NCBI RefSeq assembly: GCF_012275535.1
Contig: NZ_JAAVTK010000006.1
Coordinates: 186,001-250,000, forward strand
From: Hymenobacter artigasi
GTDB lineage: Bacteria > Bacteroidota > Bacteroidia > Cytophagales > Hymenobacteraceae
Direction of reading: 5' to 3'
Length of the DNA: 64,000 nt
Position 1 is the stretch's first letter, and the number at the start of each line of letters is the position of its first letter. The notes beneath the pieces were generated by a model. The model was not told the origin of the DNA, ran no database searches, and saw nothing but the letters and a program-made list of their open reading frames with translations. Positions 43,448 to 51,737 of this stretch are shown in pieces. A program made the translations under genes and the position numbers.

Positions 43448-45340
43448 ATGACTAACGACGAACGCCTCGCCATCATCGAGAAATCCAGCCAGCAGGTGTC
43501 GCGGGGCATTTTCTTCTCCACGATTATCATCGTGGCGTCGTTTCTGCCGGTTTTTCTGCTCACCGGGCAGGAGGGCAAGCTGTTTCACCCGCTGGCTTAT
43601 ACCAAGACGTTTATTCTGCTGATTGATGCCGTGCTGGCCGTGACGCTGGCTCCTGTGCTGCTGTCCTTTTTCATGAAGGGCAAGTTTAAAACCGAAGAGC
43701 AAAACCCCATCAACCGGGGGCTGGAGCGGGTGTATGCGCCGCTCATCAACTGGTGCCTGACGTGGCGCAAAACCACCATTGCCATCAACCTGCTGCTGCT
43801 GGCCATCAGCATTCCGCTGCTCCTGAGTTTGGGCACCGAGTTTATGCCCCCGCTCGACGAGGGCTCGATTCTGTTCATGCCCATCACGCAGCCCGACGTG
43901 TCGAACACCGAGGTGAAGCGCATTTTGCAGGTGCAGGACCGCATCATCATGCAGGTGCCCGAGGTGAAGGGCGTGCTGGGCAAGGCCGGCCGGGCCAGCA
44001 CCGCCACCGACAACGCCCCGCTGAGCATGATTGAAACCATCATTCAGCTCAAGCCGCGCAGCGATTGGCGGGCCGGCATGACCAAAGCCAAGCTGATTGA
44101 GGAGCTGAACGGCAAGCTGCAAATCCCCGGCGTGGTGAACGGCTGGACCCAGCCCATCATCAACCGCATCAACATGCTGAGCACCGGCATCCGTACCGAC
44201 GTGGGCGTGAAAGTTTACGGCCAGCAGCTCGATACCATTTACCAAGTGTCGCAGCGGGTACGAGCGGCCCTGACCGGCGTGCCCGGCGTGCAGGACCTCT
44301 ACGTGGACCCCATCACGGGCGGTAAGTACCTACAGATTGACCTGAAACGCGACCAGCTGGCCCGCTACGGCCTCACCGTGGACCAGGTGAATGAGGTAGT
44401 GGAAATGGCCATCGGGGGCGCGCCAGTGGCCAGCACCGTGGAAGGCCGGCGGCGCTTCGCCATCGGCGTACGCCTGGCCGAGGACTTCCGCAACAGCCTG
44501 CCCGCGCTGGGCCGCATCCCCATCCAGACCACCGCCTACGGCCCGGTACCGCTCTCGGCCGTGGCGTCGCTGCGCTTCGAGAACGGCCCGCCCATGATTA
44601 ACTCCGAAAACGCCCAGTTGCGTGGCGCAGTCCTCTTCAATGTGCGGGGCCGCGACTTGGGCGGCACCGTGAGCGAGGCCATGAAAAAGGTGCAGAGCAT
44701 GCAGGGCAAGCTGCCCGCCGGCTACTACCTGGAATGGAGTGGGCAGTACGAAAACCTCATCAGCTCGCAGCGCACGCTGCTTTTCATTCTGCCCATCGTG
44801 CTGGTGGTGATTTTCGGCTGCCTGTACTTCGCCTTCCACTCAGTACGCGAGGCGCTGCTGAGCCTGGTCACCATTCCGTTCGCCCTCATTGGCGGGGCCT
44901 ACATGGTGTATTTCTATGGGGTGCATTTGTCGGTGGCGGTGGCCGTGGGCTTCATCGCCCTGTTCGGGCTGGCCGTAGAGACGGGCGTCATCATGGTCAT
45001 CTACCTCAATGACGCCATGCAGCAGCTGGTGGCCCGCAAAGGCAATTCGAGCGAGACTATCACGAAGCAGGATTTGCGCGACGCCGTTTTTCACGGCGCG
45101 GCCAAGCGGCTGCGGCCCAAGCTGATGACCGTGTCGGTGGCGCTGTTCGGGCTGGTGCCGGTGCTTTGGGCCACGGGCACGGGCTCCGACGTGATGCTGC
45201 CCATCGTACTGCCCATGATTGGCGGCGTGTTCACGTCCTCGACGCACATTCTGCTGGTTACACCGCTCATTTTTCTGATGACCAAGGAATACGAGCTGCG
45301 CAAGTTCGGCAAGCTGGACGTGCTGGCGGTGACGCATTAA
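43448..45340 (+). CDS. cusA: CusA-type heavy-metal RND pump, C-terminal fragment
   Basis: 630 residues from ATG 43448. It begins with DERLAIIEKSSQQVSRGIFF, the RND stretch just before helix 5, and continues through FLLTGQEGKLFHPLAYTKTF, helix 7 region, second porter domain (GTEFMPPLDEGSILFMPI; TGIRTDVGVKVYGQQLDTIY) and helices 8-12. Together with the 41985 fragment it makes one full-length CusA. Membrane and porter parts look intact, so the insertion is probably recent. The ATG could allow separate translation of this half, giving a split pump. Confidence 0.88.
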   Translation: MTNDERLAIIEKSSQQVSRGIFFSTIIIVASFLPVFLLTGQEGKLFHPLAYTKTFILLIDAVLAVTLAPVLLSFFMKGKFKTEEQNPINRGLERVYAPLINWCLTWRKTTIAINLLLLAISIPLLLSLGTEFMPPLDEGSILFMPITQPDVSNTEVKRILQVQDRIIMQVPEVKGVLGKAGRASTATDNAPLSMIETIIQLKPRSDWRAGMTKAKLIEELNGKLQIPGVVNGWTQPIINRINMLSTGIRTDVGVKVYGQQLDTIYQVSQRVRAALTGVPGVQDLYVDPITGGKYLQIDLKRDQLARYGLTVDQVNEVVEMAIGGAPVASTVEGRRRFAIGVRLAEDFRNSLPALGRIPIQTTAYGPVPLSAVASLRFENGPPMINSENAQLRGAVLFNVRGRDLGGTVSEAMKKVQSMQGKLPAGYYLEWSGQYENLISSQRTLLFILPIVLVVIFGCLYFAFHSVREALLSLVTIPFALIGGAYMVYFYGVHLSVAVAVGFIALFGLAVETGVIMVIYLNDAMQQLVARKGNSSETITKQDLRDAVFHGAAKRLRPKLMTVSVALFGLVPVLWATGTGSDVMLPIVLPMIGGVFTSSTHILLVTPLIFLMTKEYELRKFGKLDVLAVTH

Positions 45341-45348
45341 AGGACATT

Positions 45349-45551
45349 CTGGCGTCAACCTCACCCCCTGACCCCTGCCGGGCACGGCCCCTCTCCAAAA
45401 AAGAGGGGCACCGGAAATGCCTTTGATGGGCACATTATTTATTTTAAATACTGATAGTCAATAAGTTTAAACAATAAATAACAACACCTTCTCCGAACCG
45501 GTGCCCCCTCTTTTTTGGAGAGGGGGCCGGGGGGTGGGGTTACCCGCCAGA
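45349..45551. repeat. Long inverted repeat with AT-rich core between cusA and tolC
   Basis: Arms TCTGGCGTCAACCTCACCCC...GCCCCTCTCC/AAAAAAGAGGGG and their inverted counterpart ending ...GGTTACCCGCCAGA flank an AT-rich centre (about 45430-45485). The right arm ends 6 bases before the TolC-type start codon. Confidence 0.8.
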
Positions 45552-45557
45552 ACGACC

Positions 45558-46802
45558 ATGCTCAACTACCTAAAAATCATTTTGCTCCTGCTGGCCCTAC
45601 CGGCCCGCGCCCAGCAGCCCCGGCTGCCGCTCGACTCGGTGCTGCACGCCATCCAGACCCGCAACCCGGCCCTGCGCCAGTACGACGCCCGCGCCCGCGC
45701 CAAAGACGCCGCCGTGGCTGGTGCTACCACCTGGGAGCCGCCCAAAATCAGCGCCGGCTACTGGATGACGCCCTATAACCAGCGGCCCATCAAGGAGATG
45801 AACAACGGCCAGGGCATGGGCATGCAGATGGTGTCGGTGGAGCAGCAGCTGCCCAACCCGGCCAAGCAGCGGGCCAAGCGCGACTACCTGGCCAGCCAGG
45901 CCGCCGTGGAGCAGGCCGACCAGACCGCCAGCTTCAACGAGTTGCGCGCCCGGGCCCGCACGCTGTATTACGGCCGGGCAGTGCTCGAAAAGAAGCTGAA
46001 AGTACTGGATGAGAGCGACGTGCTGCTCGACTTCCTGCTGAAGATTGCCCAGGCCCGCTACCCGTATAACCAGACCACGCTGGCCAGCATCTACCAGGTG
46101 CAGGCCCGGGTGGCCCAGCACGGCAACGACCACGCCCGCCTCTACGGCCAATTGCGCCAGCAAACCATCGGCCTGAATACCTTGATGGCCCGCAACCCCG
46201 AAGACGAGTTTGCCGTGGATACCCTGCTGCCCACCTCATTTGCCGGCCCGTACCCCGACACCGCCGCCCTGGCCGCCCGCCGCTCCGACGTGCGCCGCCT
46301 CGACCGCAGCCTGGCCGTGGTCCGCCTCAGCCAGCAGGTGGAAGCCAGCCGCCGCCGCCCCGATTTCGGCCTGCGCTACGACCACATGAACGGCATCGGC
46401 AACACCCCCAACCAGTTTTCGGTGATGGGCATGGTTACGCTGCCCTTCGCGCCGTGGTCGGCCCGCGAGTACAAGGCCAACACCGCTGCCCTGGGCTACG
46501 AGGCGCAGGCCGTGCAGCAGCAGCGCGCCAGCCTGCTCAACGACGCGGCCGGCCGCATCACCACCCTGCAATCGGACCTGCGGGTGCAGCGCGAGCAGCT
46601 GCTCAACTACGAGCGGGGCGTGCTGCCCGCCCTGCGCAAAACCTACCAGGTCACGCTGCTGGCCTATCAGCAGAACACCGCCCAGCTGCCCGCCGTGGTC
46701 GAAGCCCTCGACGCCTGGCTAATGGCCCGGTTGCAGTACCTCGATACCCAATATGAACTCATGACCCTTCATGTGCGCTATGACCAGGAACTTGAGCAAT
46801 AG
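45558..46802 (+). CDS. TolC-family outer membrane efflux protein (CusC-like)
   Basis: 414 residues from ATG 45558. A signal peptide (LKIILLLLALPARAQ) is followed by the repeated helical layout of TolC proteins: DSVLHAIQTRNPALRQYDAR, then MVSVEQQLPNPAKQRAKRDY (~100) and the matching second repeat MGMVTLPFAPWSAREYK (~300). It would form the outer-membrane channel of the Cus pump. The next gene starts inside its last codons, indicating coupled expression with the adaptor. Confidence 0.9.
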   Translation: MLNYLKIILLLLALPARAQQPRLPLDSVLHAIQTRNPALRQYDARARAKDAAVAGATTWEPPKISAGYWMTPYNQRPIKEMNNGQGMGMQMVSVEQQLPNPAKQRAKRDYLASQAAVEQADQTASFNELRARARTLYYGRAVLEKKLKVLDESDVLLDFLLKIAQARYPYNQTTLASIYQVQARVAQHGNDHARLYGQLRQQTIGLNTLMARNPEDEFAVDTLLPTSFAGPYPDTAALAARRSDVRRLDRSLAVVRLSQQVEASRRRPDFGLRYDHMNGIGNTPNQFSVMGMVTLPFAPWSAREYKANTAALGYEAQAVQQQRASLLNDAAGRITTLQSDLRVQREQLLNYERGVLPALRKTYQVTLLAYQQNTAQLPAVVEALDAWLMARLQYLDTQYELMTLHVRYDQELEQ

Positions 46803-48192
46803 CCCCCGCCGCCGCTACTGGCTGTCCCTACTCCTAGTGCTAGCCCTGCTGGCCGGCTGCCACGGCCAGGCCCACGGCCCCGAGTCGCAAGCCCCCGCCC
46901 AGCCGGTCGCCAGCACGGCAGCCATGCAGTACACCTGCCCCATGCACCCCCAGATTGTGCGCGACGCCCCCGGCCAGTGCCCCATCTGCGGCATGGACCT
47001 GGTGCCCAAGGTGCTCGACAACGCGGCCGCCGCCGCTGCTGCCCCCACCGACCTAAACCAAGTGAGCCAGGCTCCCAACGCCGCCGTGCTGGCAGCCGTG
47101 GCCACGGTGCGCCCCGTAGCCGAAGGCGTGGCAGTTGATACCCTCACCCTGCCGGGCGTGGTGGAATACGACCCGCGCCGCAGCCGGGCGGTAGCGGCCC
47201 GCTTCGGCGGCCGCATCGAGCAGCTGGCGGTGCGCTTCAACTACCAGCCCGTGCGGCGGGGCCAGAAGCTGCTTGAGCTCTACAGTCCCGAGCTGGTAAC
47301 GGCCGAGCAGGAGCTGATTTTCGTGCTGGAAAACGACGCTGACAACGCGCCGCTGGTGGCCGGGGCCCGACAGAAACTGCGCCTGCTGGGCCTCACCGAC
47401 CAGCAGCTCGCGGGTCTGGCCCGCACGCGCCGGCCTAGCTACCGGGTGGCCGTTTTCAGCCCCTATGATGGCTATGTGGTGGAAACCCTGGCGACTGCCG
47501 CGCCCGCTCCGGCTATTGGGGCCGCCGCTACCGGGGGCATGAGCGCCAGCCCCGAACCGGGCATGAGTGCCGGCGCGGCCAGCGCTACGGCAGGTAGTTC
47601 GGCTGCCGGCCCGGCGCAGCCTCAGTCGCTCACCCTCCGGGAAGGGGCCTACGTGAGCACCGGCCAGACCTTGTTTCAGGTGGTAAATACCGACCAGGTG
47701 TGGGGCATTTTTCAGCCCACCCCGGCCGAGCTGGGCCGCTTGCACCCCGGCCAGACGTTGCGCGTGGTGGCCGAGGGCACCAACCTGCCCCCCCGGACGG
47801 CCCGCCTCGATTTGGTGGAGCCCGAGTTCCGCTCCGGGGCCAGCGTGGCGGCCGTGCGGGTGTACCTGCCCAACCCGCAGGGCCGGCTGCGGCGCGGCCA
47901 GCGCCTGACCGGGCACCTGGTGCCCACCGCCGCGCCGGCCGGGGCCGGGAGCTTCTGGCTGCCCCGCGCCGCCGTGGTAGACCTAGGCACGCGCCAGGTG
48001 GCCTTTGTGCGGCGTGGGGCCACGTTTGTGCCGGTGGCCGTGCAGGTGGACCAGCGCACTGCCAGCCAGGTGCAGGTGCTGCACGGCCTCACCGGCTCCG
48101 AAGAAGTGGCCGCCAATGGCCAGTATCTGATTGATAGCGAAGGCTTCATTCAGACCTCCGCCAACGCTACTAACCCGCCCGCCCATGACTAA
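46780..48192 (+). CDS. CusB-type periplasmic adaptor with N-terminal heavy-metal-binding domain
   Basis: 470 residues from ATG 46780 (an ATG at 46771 is possible). The signal ends in LLVLALLAGC, predicting a lipoprotein. A heavy-metal-binding domain (YTCPMHPQIVRDAPGQCPIC then GMDL) at residues ~50-75 precedes the membrane-fusion-protein body: barrel-sandwich hybrid (GGRIEQLAVRFNYQPVRRGQ) and beta-barrel with ELVTAEQELIFVLEN between. A Gly/Ala/Ser-rich insert lies at about residues 240-280. It overlaps tolC upstream and the second adaptor downstream. Confidence 0.9.
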   Translation: MTRNLSNSPRRRYWLSLLLVLALLAGCHGQAHGPESQAPAQPVASTAAMQYTCPMHPQIVRDAPGQCPICGMDLVPKVLDNAAAAAAAPTDLNQVSQAPNAAVLAAVATVRPVAEGVAVDTLTLPGVVEYDPRRSRAVAARFGGRIEQLAVRFNYQPVRRGQKLLELYSPELVTAEQELIFVLENDADNAPLVAGARQKLRLLGLTDQQLAGLARTRRPSYRVAVFSPYDGYVVETLATAAPAPAIGAAATGGMSASPEPGMSAGAASATAGSSAAGPAQPQSLTLREGAYVSTGQTLFQVVNTDQVWGIFQPTPAELGRLHPGQTLRVVAEGTNLPPRTARLDLVEPEFRSGASVAAVRVYLPNPQGRLRRGQRLTGHLVPTAAPAGAGSFWLPRAAVVDLGTRQVAFVRRGATFVPVAVQVDQRTASQVQVLHGLTGSEEVAANGQYLIDSEGFIQTSANATNPPAHD

Positions 48193-49657
48193 GCTCCTCC
48201 CCAAAAAGCCCTTGCAAACCCGCTGGCGGCGGTGGCTGCTGCTGCTGATGGCCGGGCTGCTGCTCGGCGCGGCGGCCTGCCAGCAGGCCAAGCCCGACCC
48301 TGAAAACACGGCTGAGTCGGCGGCTTACTACACCTGCCCGATGCATCCGCAAATCCACGCCGATGCGCCGGGGGACTGCCCCATCTGCCACATGCACCTG
48401 GTGGCGGTGCAGCCGGCCGTCACCCAAAAGAAGCCGGCGGCGGCCTCCGTCGTTTACACCTGCCCCATGCACCCGCAGGTGCGCGAAAAGCAGCCCGGCA
48501 GCTGCCCCATCTGCGGCATGGACCTCGTGAAAACGTCGAGCCGCCCGGCCATCAGCCAACTGCCGGACACCGATTTGGCTACCAACGACCTCATCCTCAC
48601 GGCCCAGCAGCTGGCGCTGGGCAATATCCAGGTACAGACGCTGGGTTCCGGCCCGGCTGCCACCGCCGGCACGCTCCAAACCGAAATACCCGCACCCCAG
48701 GCCGTGCTGACCGGTACCGTCACGGCCAATGCTCGGCGCACCGAAAGCATCAGCAGTCGCGTGGCGGGCCGTGTCGAGAAGCTCTACGTGCGCCAGACCG
48801 GGCAGCTGCTGCGACGGGGTGCGCCGCTGTTTGCGGTATATAGCGAGGAGCTGCAAACCCTGCAGCGCGAGTACCTGCTGGCGCTGGCCCAGGACCTGCA
48901 GGTGGCTGAGCCCACCTACCGCCACTTCGCCGAAGCCACCGCTCAGAAGCTGCGGCTGCTCGGCGTGTCGGGCGCGCAGCTGCGGCAGCTGGCCCAAAGC
49001 GGCAAGCCCAGCCCCCTGGTCACCTACTACAGCCCCCGCACCGGCACGGTGCAAACCCTGGATGTGGTGCAGGGCCAGTACGTGGCCGAGGGCTCTCCCC
49101 TCCTCACTCTCACGGACTTGAGCAGCGTGTGGGTGGAAGCGCAGCTTTACCCGGCCGAGGCCAACCGGCTGCCCCTGGGCCAAACGGTGGCCGTGCAGGT
49201 AGCCGGCCAGGCAAACCCCGTGCGGGGCAAAGTCGTATTCCTCAGCCCCGAGCTAAGCGGCGGCAGCCAGTTGACGCTGGCCCGCATCGAGGTGCCCAAC
49301 CCCGCCGGCCGCCTCCAGCCCGGGGCCCAGGCCAACGTGCTGGTCAACAGCCTTCCAGCAGCCCTTGCTACCCGCCCCGAGGCGTCGGTGGCCGCTGCTA
49401 ACGAGCCTACGCTCCGCGTACCGCCGGCCGCAATTATCCACAACGGGGCCGTGAGCTACGTATGGAAGCAAACCGGCGAGCGGCAGTTTCGGCGGGTGCG
49501 GGTGCGCCTCGGCGAGGGTACCGGTGCCGCCGTGCCGGTGCTGGACGGCCTGCAGGCTGGCGACGCGGTGGTAACCACCGGGGCCTACCTGCTGGAAAGC
49601 GAATTCACCCTGCGCCAGGGAGCTGACGACGACCACATGAGCGGCATGGCCATGTAG
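48185..49657 (+). CDS. Second CusB-type adaptor with two heavy-metal-binding domains
   Basis: 490 residues from ATG 48185, overlapping the previous stop by 8 bases (ATGACTAA). Lipoprotein signal (LLLLMAGLLLGAAAC). Two tandem heavy-metal-binding domains follow: YTCPMHPQIHADAPGDCPIC at ~50, which continues HMHL instead of GMDL and may be altered, and YTCPMHPQVREKQPGSCPIC with normal GMDL at ~90. The adaptor body (SRVAGRVEKLYVRQTGQLLR; LYPAEANRLPLGQTVAVQVA) is complete. Two different adaptors in one operon suggest hetero-hexameric assembly on the pump or different metal loads. Confidence 0.9.
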   Translation: MTKLLPKKPLQTRWRRWLLLLMAGLLLGAAACQQAKPDPENTAESAAYYTCPMHPQIHADAPGDCPICHMHLVAVQPAVTQKKPAAASVVYTCPMHPQVREKQPGSCPICGMDLVKTSSRPAISQLPDTDLATNDLILTAQQLALGNIQVQTLGSGPAATAGTLQTEIPAPQAVLTGTVTANARRTESISSRVAGRVEKLYVRQTGQLLRRGAPLFAVYSEELQTLQREYLLALAQDLQVAEPTYRHFAEATAQKLRLLGVSGAQLRQLAQSGKPSPLVTYYSPRTGTVQTLDVVQGQYVAEGSPLLTLTDLSSVWVEAQLYPAEANRLPLGQTVAVQVAGQANPVRGKVVFLSPELSGGSQLTLARIEVPNPAGRLQPGAQANVLVNSLPAALATRPEASVAAANEPTLRVPPAAIIHNGAVSYVWKQTGERQFRRVRVRLGEGTGAAVPVLDGLQAGDAVVTTGAYLLESEFTLRQGADDDHMSGMAM

Positions 49658-49732
49658 CGCCTCAACCAACTAATTCAACCCCGCTTCGGGCTGCGGCTCA
49701 GCTCGTTTTTATTTCCATTTTTTCTTAACCTC

Positions 49733-49981
49733 ATGAACAAGTTCCTCGCTTACAGCCTGACCCTGGCCAGCCTCACCCTATTCGCCACCAGCTGCTCCGA
49801 TAACAAGAGCACCACCGAAACCACCACAACTACCCCCACCGCTACAGTGCCAGCCTCCGACAGCACCGCTTCGCCCGCTGGCACGGCCACAGTCTACACC
49901 TGCCCCATGCACCCCGAAGTGGTGGCCAGCCAGCCCGGCCAGTGCCCGAAATGCGGCATGGACCTAGTGGTAAAAAAGTAG
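49733..49981 (+). CDS. Small lipoprotein with heavy-metal-binding domain
   Basis: 82 residues. Lipobox LTLFATSC, then a ~30-residue Thr/Ser/Pro-rich linker and one heavy-metal-binding domain (YTCPMHPEVVASQPGQCPKC then GMDLVVKK). The domain is the same type as in the two adaptors upstream, here as a free surface-tethered unit. It could buffer periplasmic copper or feed it to the Cus pump. It is the last member of the island. Confidence 0.88.
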   Translation: MNKFLAYSLTLASLTLFATSCSDNKSTTETTTTTPTATVPASDSTASPAGTATVYTCPMHPEVVASQPGQCPKCGMDLVVKK

Positions 49982-50451
49982 CCGCTGGCCTGAATAACAC
50001 CAGTTTAGAAAGCAAGTTGGCATAATTGCCTACTCGCGTCGTGGCCTATCCCAGTACTGGCCTGATGGTTAGTTAATTGCCCCTTGCATCCGGAATTTCT
50101 TCAGTGTATTTCCAAGGTGTGCCAGCAAGGATGCCCGGCTACTTCGGGCATTCCTGCTGGCACATATAGGTTGCGGCCGGGTGAATGCCGGGTACCTTAC
50201 CCGCTGCTTTTGCGCCGCGCCCAGCCGGTTTGCCCTCAAGCAGCACGGCTCCTACTGGTATCCCTGGCACACCCGCCTCAGCGAGCAGTTAAACTAAAAT
50301 CGTCCGGCGATGGCCCAAACTGGAGTGGTACCACGGCTTTTTGGTCGTTGTATTACCAAACTCCCGTGTCATTGCCGTGTTCACCAGCAGTGAGTGGTAC
50401 GACGCTGTCCGGCGGGCAGCTCGTCGCACCACCCGGCTAAATCTTATCCCC
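49982..50451. other. 470-base gap with a hairpin and a multicopper oxidase fossil
   Basis: No intact gene is supported. It holds an imperfect hairpin (TGTGCCAGCAAGGATGCCC, 50118-50136, with 50146-50164) and a short multicopper-oxidase remnant (50226-50297). Longer open frames here have no domain character. Confidence 0.6.
50226..50297 (+). pseudogene. Fossil fragment of a multicopper oxidase
   Basis: The 23 codons RFALKQHGSYWYPWHTRLSE-QLN align with EFPLKQAGTYWYHSHTLLQE-QSG of the intact oxidase at 36635 (13 of 23 identical). The HSH copper ligands are changed to PWH and a stop follows at once. No other oxidase segment is seen nearby. Confidence 0.55.
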
Positions 50452-51573
50452 TTGCATAAAGAATCACTGATAGCCTCAGCCACCCTACCGGTCATTATTA
50501 TTGGTGCCGGCCTGGCAGGCCTCACGGCGGCCCGGGCACTGCACGCGGCCGGCCGCCCGGTGCTGGTCCTCGAAGGCCGGGACCGGGTGGGCGGGCGTAC
50601 CCTGGCCGTGCCCGCGCTGCCTGGCTCGCCGGAAGCGGAAGGCCTGGACCTGGGGGCCACCTGGGGGTGGTCGCACCACCCCTACCTGCTCGGTTTGTGC
50701 CAGCAGCTGGGCCTGCAGCCATTTGTGCAGCCCAGCGCCGGCGCTACAGCCTACGAAACCGCCGCCGGCACGCACCACCTGCCACATCATCCTTCCGGCT
50801 CAACGGGTTACCTGCGCCTGCCGGGAGGCACGGCGGCTCTTTGCCGCACGCTGGCCCGGCAGCTGCCGGCGGGCAGTGTGCTGCTCAATGCGCGGGTAAC
50901 GCAGCTGCACGCCCCGGCCGGCAGCGCGGAAGTCGTGGTCGAGGCTCAACACGAAGGGGTCGCGCGCACTTACCGGGGTTCGGCCGTCATCGTGGCCTTG
51001 CCCCCGCGCCTGGCGGCGCATAGCCTGCACTTTACGCCGGGCTTGCCGGCCGCGCTGCAACAGGCGTTGCGGGAAGTGCCCACCTGGATGGCCTATTCCA
51101 TGAAGGCCGTAGCCGTATATGCCACGCCCTTCTGGCGGGCCGACGGCTGGTCGGGTTACGGGGCCAGCCAGCTGGGGCCGCTGGGCGAAATCCACGATGC
51201 CTCGCCGGCTACGGGTCCGCTAGGGGCTTTGTTTGGATTTTTCGCGCCGCTGCATCCGCTGCGGAATGCGCCGCTTGCGCAACGGCAGGCAGCCGTGGTG
51301 CAGCAGCTGGGCCGGTTGTTTGGCCCGGCCGCCCTGCAGCCGCTGGCCTACCACGAGCTGGACTGGAGCCGGGAGCCGCTGACCAGTATCCCCGGCGACG
51401 AGCAGTTCCCCGACCAGATTCCTCTTCAGGGGCCGGCGCAGCTTCGCCAGCCCTACTGGAATAATCGGCTCTGCTGGGCCGGGGCCGAAACGTCGGTCAG
51501 CGAATGGGGCCGGCTGGATGGGGCCATTGAGTCCGGGCAATGGGCGGCTACGCAACTGCTGGGCAACTTGTAG
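50452..51573 (+). CDS. FAD-dependent amine oxidase family protein
   Basis: 373 residues from TTG 50452 (the frame is open to 50341, but that part has no domain character). VIIIGAGLAGLTAARALHAA is the FAD-binding Rossmann motif, followed by VLEGRDRVGGRT and, at the C-terminus, WAGAETSVSEWGRLDGAIES, as in monoamine-oxidase-like flavoproteins. It probably oxidises an amine; the substrate is unknown. It is somewhat shorter than typical MAO-type enzymes (~430-450). A terminator follows at 51639. Confidence 0.85.
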   Translation: MHKESLIASATLPVIIIGAGLAGLTAARALHAAGRPVLVLEGRDRVGGRTLAVPALPGSPEAEGLDLGATWGWSHHPYLLGLCQQLGLQPFVQPSAGATAYETAAGTHHLPHHPSGSTGYLRLPGGTAALCRTLARQLPAGSVLLNARVTQLHAPAGSAEVVVEAQHEGVARTYRGSAVIVALPPRLAAHSLHFTPGLPAALQQALREVPTWMAYSMKAVAVYATPFWRADGWSGYGASQLGPLGEIHDASPATGPLGALFGFFAPLHPLRNAPLAQRQAAVVQQLGRLFGPAALQPLAYHELDWSREPLTSIPGDEQFPDQIPLQGPAQLRQPYWNNRLCWAGAETSVSEWGRLDGAIESGQWAATQLLGNL

Positions 51574-51638
51574 GAGTCTTCCCAGGAAACGAAAAAACCA
51601 CTCTCAGTAGCCACGCGGGCTGTAAAATCCGAACTACT

Positions 51639-51670
51639 GCCCCGCCGCTTCCCCAGCGGCGGGGCTTTTT
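51639..51670 (+). terminator. Terminator of the amine oxidase gene
   Basis: GCCCCGCCGCT (51639-51649) pairs with AGCGGCGGGGC (51655-51665), loop TCCCC, then TTTTT. Confidence 0.9.
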
Positions 51671-51737
51671 CGTGCCTCTAAAAACAAAATCCTACCTTCG
51701 CCCCACGTAATTCCCCATCCCACCCAACCCCCATTTT

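Noticed and set aside
50084..50440. 118-codon open frame between the metal-binding lipoprotein and amine oxidase genes
   Set aside because: No domain character, crosses a hairpin and the oxidase fossil in a different frame.
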